The notes: generated from the sequence alone by a model not told the origin. A stretch of DNA of 64,000 bases from Inquilinus limosus DSM 16000 (GCF_000423185.1 NZ_AUHM01000010.1:1-64000), one strand, 5' to 3'; counted from the stretch's first letter, positions 18,061 through 30,784 are shown. Made by a program: numbers and translations.

Positions 18061-19581
18061 TCAGCGGACGGCCATCGCGACCGCGCCGGCGCGGCCGAGA
18101 TCGGCGTGGTATTGGGTGATGAGATGGTCGACCGAGACCGACATCACGTTCAGGAAGCTGGACGGATAGATGCCCATCCACAGCACCACCAGGGCCAGCG
18201 GCACGAAGATGGCGATCTCCCGCGGGGTCAGATCGGTCATCCGCCGCACATCCTCGCGCGTGATCTCGCCGAAGATGACCTTGCGGTACAGCAGCAGCAT
18301 ATAGGTGGCGCCGAGCACTAGGCCGGTCGCGGTCAGGGTCGCGACCCAGGTGTTCACCTGGAAGATGCCGAGCAGGATCATGAACTCGCCGACGAAGCCC
18401 GAGGTCGCGGGCAGGCCGACCGAGCCGAGCAGCATGATCATGAAGAACACGGCGTATTTCGGCATGTTGGTGGCCAGGCCGCCGTAGCGCGCGATCTCGC
18501 GGGTGTGCAGCCGGTCATAGACCACGCCGACGCAGAGGAAGAGCGCCGACGAGACCACGCCGTGGCTGAGCATCTGGAAGATCGAACCCTCGACGCCCTG
18601 CTGGGTCAGCGAGAACATGCCGGCGGTGACGAAGCCCATATGCGCGATCGAGGAATAGGCGATCATCTTCTTCATGTCCTCCTGCGCCAGGGCGACGAGG
18701 GAGGTGTAGATGACCGCGACGATCGACAGGCCGTAGACCAGCGGCGTCAGCAGTTCCGTCGCTTCCGGCAGCATCGGGATCGAGAAGCGCAGGAAGCCGT
18801 AGCCGCCCATCTTCAGCAGCACGCCGGCCAGGATCACCGACCCCGCGGTCGGCGCCTCGACATGGGCGTCCGGCAGCCAGGTGTGCACCGGCCACATCGG
18901 CACCTTCACGGCGAAGGAGGCGAACATGGCCAGCCACAGCCAGACCTGCATGCTGTAGCCGAAATCCGTCGCCAGCAGGGTGGGGATGTCGGTGGTGCCG
19001 GCCTGGACGTACATCGCCAGCAGTGCCACCAGCATCAGCACCGAGCCGAGCAGCGTGAACAGGAACAGCTTGAAGGCGGCATAGATGCGGCGCTCGCCCG
19101 AGCCCCAGATGCCGATGATCACGAACATCGGGATCAGCACGCCTTCGAAGAAGACGTAGAACAGCACGTAGTCGAGCGCGCAGAACATGCCGATCATCAT
19201 GGTCTCGAGGATCAGGAACGAGACCATGTACTCCTTCACCCGGCTGTGGATGCTCTCCCAGCTGGCGAGGATGCAGATCGGCATCAGGAAGGCCGACAGG
19301 ACGACGAACAGCACCGAGATGCCGTCCACGCCCATGTGGTAGGCGATGTTGAGGTCCGGGAACCAGGCCACCTTCTCTTCCATCTGGAAGCCGACCACGG
19401 TCGGGTCGAAGCCGAGCCAGATGGCGATCGAGAGGGCGAAGGTGACGAGCGTGGTCCACAGCGCCACCCAGCGCGAGGTGGCGGCCACGGCGGCCTCGCT
19501 GCCGCGGGCCAGCAGCAGGATTAGCGCGGCCCCGACCAGCGGCAGGAAGGTGGCGAGCGAGAGGATCGGCCAATTACCCAT
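18061..19581 (-). CDS. nuoM: NADH-quinone oxidoreductase subunit M
   Basis: A 506-residue antiporter-like subunit of complex I with about 14 membrane helices. Landmarks are FEGVLIPMFVIIGIWGSGERR and SFAVKVPMWPVHTWLPDAHVEAPT, which hold the conserved channel Glu and Lys. It takes part in proton translocation at the distal membrane arm. It lies 9 bases after nuoL and 18 before nuoN on the same strand. Confidence 0.97.
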   Translation of the reverse strand: MGNWPILSLATFLPLVGAALILLLARGSEAAVAATSRWVALWTTLVTFALSIAIWLGFDPTVVGFQMEEKVAWFPDLNIAYHMGVDGISVLFVVLSAFLMPICILASWESIHSRVKEYMVSFLILETMMIGMFCALDYVLFYVFFEGVLIPMFVIIGIWGSGERRIYAAFKLFLFTLLGSVLMLVALLAMYVQAGTTDIPTLLATDFGYSMQVWLWLAMFASFAVKVPMWPVHTWLPDAHVEAPTAGSVILAGVLLKMGGYGFLRFSIPMLPEATELLTPLVYGLSIVAVIYTSLVALAQEDMKKMIAYSSIAHMGFVTAGMFSLTQQGVEGSIFQMLSHGVVSSALFLCVGVVYDRLHTREIARYGGLATNMPKYAVFFMIMLLGSVGLPATSGFVGEFMILLGIFQVNTWVATLTATGLVLGATYMLLLYRKVIFGEITREDVRRMTDLTPREIAIFVPLALVVLWMGIYPSSFLNVMSVSVDHLITQYHADLGRAGAVAMAVR

Positions 19582-19590
19582 GAGTCACTC

Positions 19591-21537
19591 TCACATCCGG
19601 CCGCCGAAGACATACCAGGTGACCAGCGCGACCACGCCGATCACCATGGCGAAGGCATAATGGTAGACATAGCCGCTCTCGAGCCGGCTGGCCCGGCGGG
19701 CGATGCCGACCGAGGTGGCAGCGACGCCGTCCGGCCCGAGCCGGTCGATGATCGCGCCGTCGCCGCCCTTCCAGAAGGCGCGGCCCAGGACGAAGGCCGG
19801 CTTCACGAACAGCGCGTCGTAGATCTCGTCGAAGTACCACTTGCGGAAGAACAGCTGGTGGATCGGCTTGAACGCCCGCACCGCCGCGCCCGGCAGCCCC
19901 GGCGCCTGGATGTAGAAGACCCAGGAGGCGGCGAGACCGATCAGCCCGGCGAAGAGCGGCAGCAGCTTGACCCAGAGGGCGACGTGGTGCGCCTCCTCGA
20001 TGCTGTCCTGGCTGTGCAGCACCAGGACCGCCTCGCGCCAGAAGTGCTCACGCCCCTCGCCGACGAAGACGTCGTAGCCGATCAGGCCGGCCAGCACCGC
20101 GCCGACGCCGAGGATGATCAGCGGCACCATCATCACCGGCGGGGATTCATGGACATGGTCCATGGTGTGATGGTCGGCGCGCGGCGTGCCGTGGAAGGTC
20201 ATGAACAGCAGGCGGCCGCTGTAGAAGGCGGTCATCACCGCCGCCAGGATGCCGAGCCAGTAGGCGAAGGCGCCGACGCCGGAATGGGCGGCCCAGGACG
20301 CCTCCAGGATCATGTCCTTCGAGTAGAAGCCGGCGAAGCCGAACACGCCGGGGATGCCGATGCCGGCCAGCGCCAGGCTGCCGATCCACATCAGGGCGTA
20401 GGTCCAGGGGATCAGCTTCCAGATCCCGCCCATCTTGCGCATGTCCTGCTCGCCGCCCATGGCGTGGATCACCGAGCCGGCGCCGAGGAACAGCAGGGCC
20501 TTGAAGAAGGCGTGCGTCATCAGGTGGAAGATCGCCGCCTGGTAGGCCGAGACGCCGATGGCGAAGAACATGTAGCCGAGCTGGCTCATCGTCGAATAGG
20601 CGATGACCCGCTTGATGTCGAACTGGGTCAGGCCGATCGTCGCGGCGACGAAGGCGGTCAGCGCGCCGACGACGCAGACCACGGCCAGCGCGTCGGGGGC
20701 GTATTCGAACAGCGGCGACATGCGCGCCAGCATGAACACCCCGGCGGTGACCATGGTGGCGGCGTGGATCAGGGCCGAGACCGGGGTCGGGCCCTCCATC
20801 GCGTCCGGCAGCCAAGTGTGCAGGCCCAGCTGGGCCGACTTGCCCATGGCGCCGACGAACAGCAGCAGACAGGCGGTGGTCAGGGCCGGCAGGTCCATGC
20901 CGAGGAAGTTGATCCGCGCATCCACCAGGCTCGGCGCGGCGGCGAAGATCTCCTCATACCGCACCGTGCCGAAGATCTTGTAGACGGCGAAGATGCCGAG
21001 GGCGAAGCCGAAGTCGCCGACGCGGTTGACCAGGAACGCCTTCACCGCGGCGGCCCGGGCGCTCTCCTTCTCATGCCAGAAGCCGATCAGGAGGTAGGAG
21101 GCCAGGCCGACGCCTTCCCAGCCGAAGAACAGCTGGACCAGGTTGTCCGCCGTCACCAGCATCAGCATGGCGAAGGTGAACAGGCTGAGATAGGCGAAGA
21201 AGCGCGGCTTGGAATGGTCGTGCGACATGTAGCCGATCGAGTAGATGTGCACCATCGCGGAGACGGTGTTCACCACGATCAGCATCACGGCGGTCAGCGT
21301 GTCGAACTTCAGCGCCCAGTCGGCGACGAAGGTGCCGCTGCTGATCCACAGCAGCAGCGAATGGGTGCGGACGTTGCCCTCGATGGCGACGTCGAAGAAG
21401 AGCCACCAGGAGAGGACGCAGGCGACACAGACGGCGAGCGTCGTCACGGCCATCGAGGCGCGGTCGCCGATGAGGCGGCCGAACAGTCCTGCGATCAGGA
21501 AGCCGGCCAGCGGCAGGAAGATTGCGGCGATGTCCAT
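19591..21537 (-). CDS. nuoL: NADH-quinone oxidoreductase subunit L
   Basis: A 648-residue protein, the largest membrane subunit of complex I. It has the antiporter core with GWEGVGLASYLLIGFWHEKESA and GKSAQLGLHTWLPDAMEGPTPV. The C-terminal part forms the long lateral helix running along the membrane arm. It translocates protons together with NuoM and NuoN. It starts 10 bases downstream of nuoK. Confidence 0.97.
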   Translation of the reverse strand: MDIAAIFLPLAGFLIAGLFGRLIGDRASMAVTTLAVCVACVLSWWLFFDVAIEGNVRTHSLLLWISSGTFVADWALKFDTLTAVMLIVVNTVSAMVHIYSIGYMSHDHSKPRFFAYLSLFTFAMLMLVTADNLVQLFFGWEGVGLASYLLIGFWHEKESARAAAVKAFLVNRVGDFGFALGIFAVYKIFGTVRYEEIFAAAPSLVDARINFLGMDLPALTTACLLLFVGAMGKSAQLGLHTWLPDAMEGPTPVSALIHAATMVTAGVFMLARMSPLFEYAPDALAVVCVVGALTAFVAATIGLTQFDIKRVIAYSTMSQLGYMFFAIGVSAYQAAIFHLMTHAFFKALLFLGAGSVIHAMGGEQDMRKMGGIWKLIPWTYALMWIGSLALAGIGIPGVFGFAGFYSKDMILEASWAAHSGVGAFAYWLGILAAVMTAFYSGRLLFMTFHGTPRADHHTMDHVHESPPVMMVPLIILGVGAVLAGLIGYDVFVGEGREHFWREAVLVLHSQDSIEEAHHVALWVKLLPLFAGLIGLAASWVFYIQAPGLPGAAVRAFKPIHQLFFRKWYFDEIYDALFVKPAFVLGRAFWKGGDGAIIDRLGPDGVAATSVGIARRASRLESGYVYHYAFAMVIGVVALVTWYVFGGRM

Positions 21538-21547
21538 CGGGGGCGCC

Positions 21548-21859
21548 TCAGCCCTTCATCATGTTGATGTCCTCGACCGCGATCGAGCCGCGGTTCCGGA
21601 AGTAGACGACGAGGATCGCGAGGCCGATCGCGGCTTCGGCGGCGGCGACGGTCAGCACGAACAGCGCGAACACCTGCCCCACCAGATCGCCGAGCGCGAC
21701 CGAGAAGGCGACGAGGTTGATGTTGACGGCGAGCAGCATCAGCTCGACCGACATCAGGATGACGATGACGTTCTTGCGGTTCAGGAACACGCCGAAGATG
21801 CCGAGCGTGAACAGGATCGCCGCGAGACCGAGATAGTGTCCGACTCCGATCGTCCACAT
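21548..21859 (-). CDS. nuoK: NADH-quinone oxidoreductase subunit K
   Basis: A 103-residue subunit with three membrane helices. It shows the characteristic [31 protein letters not shown] segment with the conserved Glu of the second helix, and [19 protein letters not shown] with the third-helix Glu. Part of the complex I proton pathway. Four bases separate it from nuoJ. Confidence 0.97.
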   Translation of the reverse strand: MWTIGVGHYLGLAAILFTLGIFGVFLNRKNVIVILMSVELMLLAVNINLVAFSVALGDLVGQVFALFVLTVAAAEAAIGLAILVVYFRNRGSIAVEDINMMKG

Positions 21860-21863
21860 GGCG

Positions 21864-22460
21864 TCACGCCCCTTCCCCGGTGCCGATCTTCTTGATCACC
21901 ATCACCTCCTCGCGCCGGCGCGCGAGCTGCTGCGAAATCACCTGGCGGCGGACGCCGGCGCGGTGCCGCAGGGTCAGCACGATCGCCCCGATCATCGCGA
22001 CCAGGAGGATCAGGCCCGCGGCCTGGAACGGAAAGGCGTAATGCGTGTAGATCAGCTGGCCGAGCGCCGCGGTGTTGGTCGGGCCCGACGGCGCCGCCGT
22101 AGCCAGAATCGACGGGCCGCCGACCGAGCCGTAGAGCAGGAACAGCTCGATCAGCAGCACCACGCCGATCAGCGCGCCGACCGGCAGGTAGCGCAGGAAG
22201 CCGGCGCGCAGTTCGGCGAAGTTGATGTCGAGCATCATCACCACGAACAGGAACAGCACCGCGACCGCGCCGACATAGACGACGACCAGGATCATCGCCA
22301 GGAACTCCGCCCCGATCAGCACGAACAGCGCCGCCGCGTTGAAGAAGGCGAGGATCAGGAACAGCACCGAGTGCACCGAGTTGCGGGCCGTGATCACCAT
22401 CCCGCCAGCGATGACGGTGATCAGAGCGAAAAGATAGAAGGCCAAGGCCTGAATGGTCAT
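21864..22460 (-). CDS. nuoJ: NADH-quinone oxidoreductase subunit J
   Basis: A 198-residue membrane subunit of complex I with five predicted helices ([20 protein letters not shown] at the start, then [20 protein letters not shown] in helix 3). The C-terminal cytoplasmic tail is basic ([21 protein letters not shown]). It is separated from upstream nuoI by 185 bases, unusually far for this operon, because a palindromic repeat occupies the gap. Confidence 0.96.
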   Translation of the reverse strand: MTIQALAFYLFALITVIAGGMVITARNSVHSVLFLILAFFNAAALFVLIGAEFLAMILVVVYVGAVAVLFLFVVMMLDINFAELRAGFLRYLPVGALIGVVLLIELFLLYGSVGGPSILATAAPSGPTNTAALGQLIYTHYAFPFQAAGLILLVAMIGAIVLTLRHRAGVRRQVISQQLARRREEVMVIKKIGTGEGA

Positions 22461-22517
22461 CTCACGGTGCTCCCTGCGGTCAGGGTCGTTGGCGGCAGGG
22501 AGGTGCTATCCCCCCAT

Positions 22518-22615
22518 CTGTCATGCCCGGGCTTGACCCGGGCATCCAGAAGCTGTCGAGACCCTCTGGATTGCCGGGTCAATCCTCGGATCAAGTCCGA
22601 GGACGGCAATGACAG
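22518..22615. repeat. Three-hairpin palindromic repeat inside the nuo operon
   Basis: Outer arms CTGTCAT (22518-22524) and ATGACAG (22609-22615) enclose three hairpins: GCCCGGG/CCCGGGC (22525-22543), ATCCAGA/TCTGGAT (22544-22571) and CCTCGGA/TCCGAGG (22584-22602). The inner sequence, including GTCATGCCCGGGCTTGACCC, is of the kind widely dispersed in Rhodospirillales and related genomes. It lies between nuoI and nuoJ, where a folded RNA would form in the mRNA. Confidence 0.8.
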
Positions 22616-22645
22616 TCTTTCTTCCCTCACGATCGTTCCCTTGCC

Positions 22646-23134
22646 TCACCGGTACGGCGCGTCGGCCGCGATGTTCGCGGCCAGCTGCGCTTCCCAGCGG
22701 TCCCCGTTCTGCAGCAGCTTCTCCTTGTTGTAGAAAAGCTCCTCGCGCGTCTCGGTGGCGAACTCGAAATTCGGCCCCTCGACGATCGCATCCACCGGGC
22801 AGGCCTCCTGGCACAGGCCGCAATAGATGCACTTGGTCATGTCGATGTCGTAGCGCGTCGTGCGGCGGCTGCCGTCGGCGCGCGGCTCGGCCTCGATGGT
22901 GATGGCCTGGGCCGGGCAGATCGCCTCGCACAGCTTGCAGGCGATGCAGCGCTCCTCGCCGCTGGGATAGCGGCGCAGCGCGTGCTCGCCGCGGAAGCGC
23001 GGGCTGAGCGGCCCCTTCTCGAACGGATAGTTCAGCGTCGCCTTCTGCTTGAACATGTAGCGGAAGGTCAGCGCCAGGCCGCCCAGGATTTCCTTGAGCA
23101 GGAGGCTGCGGGCGGTGCGGTCGATGAACGCCAT
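22646..23134 (-). CDS. nuoI: NADH-quinone oxidoreductase subunit I
   Basis: A 162-residue ferredoxin-like subunit with two 4Fe-4S motifs, [12 protein letters not shown] and [12 protein letters not shown], which bind clusters N6a and N6b on the path from NADH to quinone. It sits in the peripheral arm next to NuoB. Length and motifs are canonical. It is 13 bases downstream of nuoH and is followed by the palindromic repeat. Confidence 0.97.
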   Translation of the reverse strand: MAFIDRTARSLLLKEILGGLALTFRYMFKQKATLNYPFEKGPLSPRFRGEHALRRYPSGEERCIACKLCEAICPAQAITIEAEPRADGSRRTTRYDIDMTKCIYCGLCQEACPVDAIVEGPNFEFATETREELFYNKEKLLQNGDRWEAQLAANIAADAPYR

Positions 23135-23147
23135 GGGTCTCGGCCTC

Positions 23148-24155
23148 TTAGTTCGGCAGCCAGCCGAAGGCGGTGAGCACGCCGGCGGTGATGACCACCC
23201 AGGCCAGCGAGAACGGCAGGAACACCTTCCAGCCCAGGCGCATCAGCTGGTCGTAGCGGAAGCGCGGCAGCGTCGCCCGGACCCAGATGAAGACGAACAG
23301 GCAGAAGAGGATCTTCAGCACGAACCAGATCACGCCGGGGATCCAGGTGAACGGCGCCACGCCGAAGGGCGGCAGCCAACCGCCGAGGAACAGGATCGAG
23401 GTCATCCCGCTCATCAGGATCATGTTGGCGTACTCGCCGAGGAAGAACAGCGCGTAGGTCATGGACGAGTATTCGACCATGAAGCCGCCGGTGATCTCGG
23501 ATTCGCCCTCGGGCAGGTCGAACGGCGCCCGGTTCGTCTCGGCCAGGGCCGAGATGAAGAAGATCACGAACATCGGCAGCAGCGGGATCGCGAACCAGAT
23601 GGTCTCCTGCGCGTGGACGATGTCGGAGATCCGGAGCGAGCCGACGCAGAGCAGCACGGTGATCATGACGAAGCCGATCGAGACCTCGTAGGACACCATC
23701 TGCGCCGCGGAGCGCAGGCCGCCGAGGAAGGCGTATTTCGAGTTCGACGACCAGCCGGCGATGATGATGCCGTAGACGCCGAGCGAGGAGATCGCGAACA
23801 GGTACAGCACGCCGACATTGATGTCGGCCAGCACCCAGCCCTCGTCGAACGGGATCACCGCCCAGGCCACGAGGCTGAGGAAGAAGGTGATCATCGGCGC
23901 CAGGATGAACAGCATCCGGTTGGCGCCGGAGGGGATAATCGTCTCCTTGCTCAGCAGCTTGAGGCCGTCGGCGATCGGCTGCAGCAGGCCGAAGGGGCCG
24001 ACCACCATCGGGCCCTGGCGCAGCTGCATCGCCGCCATGACCTTGCGCTCGGCATAGGTCAGGTAGGCCACTGCGATGATCAGCGGCAGGACGATCGCGA
24101 TGATCTGAAGGACGACGAGAACCGTCGGCCAGGCGTATCCGCTCCAGAAGTCCAT
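23148..24155 (-). CDS. nuoH: NADH-quinone oxidoreductase subunit H
   Basis: A 335-residue membrane subunit at the junction of the two arms of complex I, lining the quinone chamber. Conserved features include [30 protein letters not shown] and the acidic loop [27 protein letters not shown]. The gene lies 7 bases after nuoG. Confidence 0.97.
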   Translation of the reverse strand: MDFWSGYAWPTVLVVLQIIAIVLPLIIAVAYLTYAERKVMAAMQLRQGPMVVGPFGLLQPIADGLKLLSKETIIPSGANRMLFILAPMITFFLSLVAWAVIPFDEGWVLADINVGVLYLFAISSLGVYGIIIAGWSSNSKYAFLGGLRSAAQMVSYEVSIGFVMITVLLCVGSLRISDIVHAQETIWFAIPLLPMFVIFFISALAETNRAPFDLPEGESEITGGFMVEYSSMTYALFFLGEYANMILMSGMTSILFLGGWLPPFGVAPFTWIPGVIWFVLKILFCLFVFIWVRATLPRFRYDQLMRLGWKVFLPFSLAWVVITAGVLTAFGWLPN

Positions 24156-24162
24156 CGCCGCG

Positions 24163-26217
24163 TTACTCCGCCGCCGCCTTGTGCTGGCCCAGGATCTCGT
24201 CGATGCACTGCGCCATCGTCTCCGAGGCGCGCGTGATCGGGTCCGTCATGTAGAAGTTCTCGACCGCCGAGGCGAAGGGCGCCGAGCCCATCGGGCCCTC
24301 GGCGCCGAACGCCCCCCACTCGCCCGGCGCCTGGGTGTCGATCGACCCGAAGACCGGGTTCACCGCGACCAGGCGCTGGCGCACGTCGCGCAGGCTGTCA
24401 TAGGGCAGCTTGCGGCCCATGACCTCGCTGGCGGCGCGCAGGATCTTCCAGTCCTCGCGCGCCTCGCCCGGCGGGAACACCGCCATGCGGGCCTGCTGCA
24501 CGCGGCCTTCGGTGTTGACGTAGGTCGCGTTCTTCTCGGTGTAGGCCGCGCCCGGCAGGATCACGTCGGCGCGGTGGGCGCCGCGGTCGCCGTGATGGCC
24601 CTGATAGACCACGAAGGCCTTGCCCAGCCGGCCGGTGTCGATCTCGTCGGCCGCGAGCAGCCAGACGAAGTCGATCTCGCCCTTCTGGGCGCCGTCGAGG
24701 ATGCCGGCGACGTCGCGGCCGCCCTGCCCCGGCACGAAGCCGAGGTCAAGGCCGCCGACCCGCGCCGCCGCGGTGTGCAGCACGTTGAAGCCGTTCCAGC
24801 CGTCGCGGACCAGGCCGTAGGTCTCGGCGATCCGGCGGCAGGCGGCCAGAACCTGGGCGCCGTCCTCGCGGGCCAGAGCCCCCTGCCCCACGATCAGCAG
24901 CGGCGCCTTGGCGTTGCGCAGCACCTCGGCGAAGTCGTTGCTGCCGTCGGCGATGGCCGCCAGCGTCTCCGGCCCGGCACCGAGATGGCGGGTGCGGTAG
25001 GTCAGGTCGACATCCGGCCCGACCACGCCGACCGTCAGCCCCATCTTCAGCCAGCGCTTGCGGATGCGGGCGTTGACGATCGCGGCCTCGGAGCGCGGGT
25101 TGGTGCCGACCAGAAGGATGACGTCGGCCTGCTCGATCCCGGCGATGCCGCTGTTGAACAGATAGGCGCCGCGCGGCCCGGCCGGCAGCTTCGCCCCGTC
25201 CTGGCGGCAGTCGAGGTTCGGCGACCCGAAGGCGGCCATCAAGTCCTTCAGCGCCACCATGGCCTCGGCGTCGACGGTGTCGCCGGCGATCGCCGCCATG
25301 CGCTTGCCGTCCAGCTCCTTGACCTTGTCGGCGATGGCCTGGAAGGCCTCGGCCCAGCTGGCCGGCTGCAGCCTGCCGTCACGCCGGACATAGGGCCGGT
25401 CGAGGCGGCGGCGCTTCAGCCCGTCGACCGCGAAGCGGGTCTTGTCGCTGATCCATTCCTCGTTGACGTCCTCGTGCAGCCGCGGCAGCACGCGCATCAC
25501 CTCGCCGCCGCGGGCGTCGACGCGGATGTTCGAGCCGATGGCGTCGAGCACGTCGATGGTCTCGGTCTTGCGCAGCTCCCACGGCCGGGCGCTGAAGGCG
25601 TAGGGCTTGGAGGTCAGCGCGCCGACCGGGCAGACATCGATCAGGTTGCCCGAAAGCTCCGACGCGATCGCCTGCTCGACATAGGTCGTGATCTCCATGT
25701 GCTCGCCGCGGTTCACGCCGCCGAGCACCGGCACGCCGGCGATCTCGTCGATGAAGCGGATGCAGCGGGTGCACTGGATGCACCGGGTCATGAAGGTCTC
25801 GATCAGCGGGCCGAGATACTTGTCGGTCACCGCCCGCTTGCCTTCGGTGTAGCGGCCGCGGTCGAAGCCGTAGGCCACGGCCTGGTCCTGCAGGTCGCAC
25901 TCGCCGCCCTGGTCGCAGATCGGGCAGTCGAGCGGGTGGTTGATCAGCAGGAACTCCATCACCCCGTGGCGCGCCTTGCGCACCACCTCGGTGTTGGTCT
26001 TGATCACCATGCCGTCGCCGGCCGGCATCGCGCAGGACGCGATCGGCTTCGGCGACTTCTCCATCTCGACCAGGCACATCCGGCAGTTGGCCGGAACCGA
26101 CAGCCGGTCGTGGTAGCAGAATCGCGGCACCTCGATGCCGAGGCGCTCGCAGGCCTGCAGCACCGACGTGCCCGGCTCGACCTCGATCTCGATCCCGTCA
26201 ATCGTCAGCTTGGGCAT
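24163..26217 (-). CDS. nuoG: NADH-quinone oxidoreductase subunit G
   Basis: A 684-residue iron-sulfur subunit of the peripheral arm. The N-terminal 2Fe-2S domain has its cysteines in [20 protein letters not shown]. The His-Cys cluster motif [18 protein letters not shown] binds N5, and [11 protein letters not shown] with a downstream CPVGAL binds N4. The long C-terminal part is a molybdopterin-oxidoreductase-like fold without cofactor, as in other alphaproteobacteria. It is 10 bases downstream of nuoF. Confidence 0.97.
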   Translation of the reverse strand: MPKLTIDGIEIEVEPGTSVLQACERLGIEVPRFCYHDRLSVPANCRMCLVEMEKSPKPIASCAMPAGDGMVIKTNTEVVRKARHGVMEFLLINHPLDCPICDQGGECDLQDQAVAYGFDRGRYTEGKRAVTDKYLGPLIETFMTRCIQCTRCIRFIDEIAGVPVLGGVNRGEHMEITTYVEQAIASELSGNLIDVCPVGALTSKPYAFSARPWELRKTETIDVLDAIGSNIRVDARGGEVMRVLPRLHEDVNEEWISDKTRFAVDGLKRRRLDRPYVRRDGRLQPASWAEAFQAIADKVKELDGKRMAAIAGDTVDAEAMVALKDLMAAFGSPNLDCRQDGAKLPAGPRGAYLFNSGIAGIEQADVILLVGTNPRSEAAIVNARIRKRWLKMGLTVGVVGPDVDLTYRTRHLGAGPETLAAIADGSNDFAEVLRNAKAPLLIVGQGALAREDGAQVLAACRRIAETYGLVRDGWNGFNVLHTAAARVGGLDLGFVPGQGGRDVAGILDGAQKGEIDFVWLLAADEIDTGRLGKAFVVYQGHHGDRGAHRADVILPGAAYTEKNATYVNTEGRVQQARMAVFPPGEAREDWKILRAASEVMGRKLPYDSLRDVRQRLVAVNPVFGSIDTQAPGEWGAFGAEGPMGSAPFASAVENFYMTDPITRASETMAQCIDEILGQHKAAAE

Positions 26218-26227
26218 CGGTGCCTTC

Positions 26228-27525
<1,298 letters not shown>

Positions 27526-27529
<4 letters not shown>

Positions 27530-28386
27530 TTCTCTCCCGTATCCGTGGTGCCGGTCTGGCGGCCGGGCGGATCGATCTTCTCCTGGGTCCGCGCCTTCTT
27601 CTCCGGCGTCGCGTCGCCGCGATGGGCGCCGGGAGAGGCCTCACCCTGCTTGGCCACGGTCTCGGCCGGCGGCGCGTCGCTGGTCACCTCATCCGGCTTG
27701 GCCGGGGTATGGGCCGGCTGCGCGGACGGAGGCACCGGCTGTCCGGCCGCCGAGGACGGCACGGCCGGGCGATGGCCCGGCTTGCGGTCCAGCAGCGTGG
27801 TGGCGCCGGACAGAGCCTCGGAGTGGGTGCGGCCGTTCTGCGGGCCCGGCGTGGTCGGCCGGCCGGCCTTCAGTGCCTCGATGATCTCGACCGTCTTGTC
27901 GTAGTCCAGATCCTCGTAGAAATCGTCGTTGATCTGGACCATCGGGGCGTTCACGCAGGCGCCCAGGCATTCGACCTCGAGCACGGTGAACTGGCCGTCC
28001 TCGCTGGTCTCGTGATTGCCGCAGCCGGCCTTGTCCTTCAGCGCCCGCATCACCTCGCCCGAGCCGCGCAGCCAGCACGGGGTGGTGGTGCAGACCTGGA
28101 AGAAGTGGCGGCCGACCGGCGCCTTGTTGAACATGGTGTAGAAGCTGGCGACCTCGTACACCCGGATCCGCGGCACCTCCAGCAGGTCGGCGACGTAATC
28201 CATCGCCGCGCGCGGCAGCCAGTTGTGGTGCTGGCGCTGGGCGAGGTCGAGCAGCGGGATCACCGCGCTCTGCTGCCGGCCCTCGGGGTACTTGGCGATG
28301 ATGCGCTTCGCCCGATCGAGATTCTCGGGCGTGAAGGCGAATTCCTTCGGCTGATCCGCCTCCGGCGCAATCCCTGCGGCCGTCAT
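27526..28386 (-). CDS. nuoE: NADH-quinone oxidoreductase subunit E with long C-terminal tail
   Basis: A 286-residue thioredoxin-like 2Fe-2S subunit (cluster N1a); the cysteines are in [10 protein letters not shown] and CLGACVNAP. The core ends near residue 180. The last 100 or so residues are Pro, Ala, Thr and Gly rich with no predicted structure, ending in TGTTDTGEK. Typical NuoE proteins are roughly 160-240 residues, so the tail is at the long end. The start at 28386 was chosen because it overlaps the nuoD stop by 4 bases; the open frame continues further upstream inside nuoD. Confidence 0.94.
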
Positions 28387-29564
28387 CGGTCGATCTCCCC
28401 GAACACGATGTCCTGGCTGCCGATGATCGCGACCGCATCGGCCAGCATGTGTCCCCGGCTCATGAAATCGAGCCCCTGCAGATGGGCGAAGCCCGGGGCG
28501 CGGATGCGGCAGCGGTACGGCCGGTTGGTCCCGTCCGACACCAGATAGACGCCGAACTCGCCCTTCGGCGCCTCGACCGCGGCATAGGTCTCGCCGGCCG
28601 GGACGTGGTAGCCCTCGGTGTAGAGCTTGAAGTGGTGGATCAGCGCTTCCATCGAGCGCTTCATCTCGGCCCGCGGCGGCGGCGACACCTTGCGGTCGGT
28701 GGTCTTCACCGGACCGTCCTTCGGCATCTGCTCCAGGCACTGCCGGATGATGCGGTTGGACTGGCGCATCTCCTCGACCCGCAGCAGGTAGCGGGCATAG
28801 CAGTCGCCGGTCAGGCCGACCGGGACGTCGAACTCCATCCGGTCATAGACGTCGTAGGGCTGCGCCTTGCGCAGGTCCCAGGCGATGTTGGAGGCGCGCA
28901 GCATCGGGCCGGAGAAGCCCCAGGCCTTGGCCTGCTCGGCCGTCACCACGCCGATGTCGACCAGGCGCTGCTTGAAGATCCGGTTCTCGGTCAGCAGGTT
29001 CTCGAGGTCGTCGACGAATTTCGGGAACCGCTCGGTATAGGCCCAGATGTCGTCGGCCAGGCCGGCCGGCATGTCCTGGGCGACGCCGCCCGGGCGGAAG
29101 TAGTTGGCGTGCAGCCGGGCGCCCGAGACGCGCTCGTAGAACTCCATCAGGAGCTCGCGTTCCTCGAAACCCCACAGCGACGGGGTAACCGCCCCGACAT
29201 CAAGGGCATAGGTCGTGATGTTGAGAAGATGGTTGAGGACGCGCCCGATCTCGGCGAACAGCACGCGGATGTACTGGCCGCGCTCCGGCGGGGTGATGCC
29301 GAGCAGCCGCTCCACCGCCAGGGCGAAGGCGTGCTCCTGGTTCATCGGGGCGACGTAGTCCAGGCGATCGAAATACGGCGTCGCCTGCATATAGGTCTTG
29401 TATTCGATCAGCTTCTCGGTGCCGCGGTGCAGCAGCCCGATATGCGGATCGGCCCGCTCCACCACCTCGCCGTCGAGCTCGAGCACCAGGCGCAGCACGC
29501 CGTGCGCCGCCGGGTGCTGCGGCCCGAAATTCATGGTGTAGGGCTTGATCTGGGTCTCGGCCAT
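28383..29564 (-). CDS. nuoD: NADH-quinone oxidoreductase subunit D
   Basis: A 393-residue 49-kDa-type subunit forming the quinone-binding pocket with NuoB. Conserved segments are [40 protein letters not shown], and the C-terminal [21 protein letters not shown]. The ATG at 29564 was preferred over an upstream start at 29645, because [21 protein letters not shown] is the standard family N-terminus. Five bases separate it from nuoC. Confidence 0.97.
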   Translation of the reverse strand: MAETQIKPYTMNFGPQHPAAHGVLRLVLELDGEVVERADPHIGLLHRGTEKLIEYKTYMQATPYFDRLDYVAPMNQEHAFALAVERLLGITPPERGQYIRVLFAEIGRVLNHLLNITTYALDVGAVTPSLWGFEERELLMEFYERVSGARLHANYFRPGGVAQDMPAGLADDIWAYTERFPKFVDDLENLLTENRIFKQRLVDIGVVTAEQAKAWGFSGPMLRASNIAWDLRKAQPYDVYDRMEFDVPVGLTGDCYARYLLRVEEMRQSNRIIRQCLEQMPKDGPVKTTDRKVSPPPRAEMKRSMEALIHHFKLYTEGYHVPAGETYAAVEAPKGEFGVYLVSDGTNRPYRCRIRAPGFAHLQGLDFMSRGHMLADAVAIIGSQDIVFGEIDR

Positions 29565-29569
29565 GGTGC

Positions 29570-30205
29570 TTACGCCTTGGGCTCGTTCAGCGCGGCCTTC
29601 TCGTCGCCCGGAAGCACCGGGCCCTGCCGCGTCATGCCCTCCCACGGGCTGAGGAAGTCGAAGGTGCGGAAATCCTGGGTCAGCTTCACCGGCTCGTAGA
29701 CCACCCGCTTCTGCTCGGTGTCGTAGCGGACCTCGACATAGCCGGTCAGCGGGAAGTCCTTGCGCAGCGGATGCCCCTCGAAGCCGTAGTCGGTGAGGAT
29801 GCGGCGCAGGTCCGGGTTGTCGGCGAAGAAGATGCCATACAGGTCCCAGGCCTCGCGCTCGAACCAGGTCGCGGCGGGGAAGACGCCGGCGGCGGAGGGC
29901 ACCGGCGTGTCCTCGTCGGTCGTCACCTTCACCCGGATCCGGCGGTTATGCTTGAAGCTGAGCAGGTGGTAGACGACCTCGAGTCGCTCCGGCCGGCTCG
30001 GATAGTCGGCGCCGCAGATGTCGGTCAGCTGCTCGAACAGGGTCTCGGGCGCATCGCGCAGATGCGTCAGCACCCGGACGATCGACTCGCGCCGGACGGT
30101 CAGGGTCAGCTCGGCCGTCGGCGACACCGCGTGATCGAGCACGTCCCCGCCCAGCGCCGCCGCGATGGCCGCGCCGAGATCGGTCAGTTCCTGGATCGAT
30201 GCCAT
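29570..30205 (-). CDS. nuoC: NADH-quinone oxidoreductase subunit C
   Basis: A 211-residue 30-kDa subunit. The family signature is in [43 protein letters not shown]. It is part of the peripheral arm, next to NuoD. The first 20 residues are slightly variable; the ATG lies 18 bases after the nuoB stop codon. Confidence 0.97.
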   Translation of the reverse strand: MASIQELTDLGAAIAAALGGDVLDHAVSPTAELTLTVRRESIVRVLTHLRDAPETLFEQLTDICGADYPSRPERLEVVYHLLSFKHNRRIRVKVTTDEDTPVPSAAGVFPAATWFEREAWDLYGIFFADNPDLRRILTDYGFEGHPLRKDFPLTGYVEVRYDTEQKRVVYEPVKLTQDFRTFDFLSPWEGMTRQGPVLPGDEKAALNEPKA

Positions 30206-30223
30206 TCCTTGCTTCCCGATCCC

Positions 30224-30784
30224 TCAGCGGACGATCCGGTTGCCGCGCCGGATCTTCTTCTGCAGCTGCATGATGCCGTAGACCAGCGCCTCGGCGGTCG
30301 GCGGGCAGCCCGGGACGTAGATGTCGACCGGCACGATGCGGTCGCAGCCGCGCACCACGGAGTAGGAGTAGTGGTAGTAGCCCCCGCCATTGGCGCAGGA
30401 GCCCATCGAGATGACCCAGCGCGGCTCCGGCATCTGGTCATAGACCTTGCGCAGGGCCGGCGCCATCTTGTTGGTCAGCGTGCCGGCGACGATCATGACG
30501 TCGGACTGGCGCGGGCTGGGCCGCGGGATCACCCCGAGTCGGTCGAGGTCGTAGCGCGGCATGTAGGCGTGGATCATCTCCACCGCGCAGCAGGCCAGGC
30601 CGAAGGTCATCGGCCACAGCGACCCGGTGCGCGCCCAGTCGAGCAGCGCGTCGAACTGGGTCAGCAGGAAGCCCTTGTCCTGGATCTCGGCATTGGCGGC
30701 ACGGATCACCGCGTCCTGTCCGGCGCCCGGCGGGATCGGCGTGCCGACACCCACGGGGCTCGGCTGCGTCGCGCTCACTCCCAT
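30224..30784 (-). CDS. nuoB: NADH-quinone oxidoreductase subunit B
   Basis: A 186-residue subunit carrying the terminal cluster N2, with ligands in [20 protein letters not shown] and [11 protein letters not shown]. It passes electrons to quinone. The open frame extends back to 31003, but the ATG at 30784 gives the usual length and overlaps the nuoA end by 10 bases. Confidence 0.97.
   Translation of the reverse strand: MGVSATQPSPVGVGTPIPPGAGQDAVIRAANAEIQDKGFLLTQFDALLDWARTGSLWPMTFGLACCAVEMIHAYMPRYDLDRLGVIPRPSPRQSDVMIVAGTLTNKMAPALRKVYDQMPEPRWVISMGSCANGGGYYHYSYSVVRGCDRIVPVDIYVPGCPPTAEALVYGIMQLQKKIRRGNRIVR

Noticed and set aside
19660-21567. A 635-residue open frame opposite nuoL
   Set aside because: Antisense shadow with low-complexity composition and no membrane or enzyme motifs.
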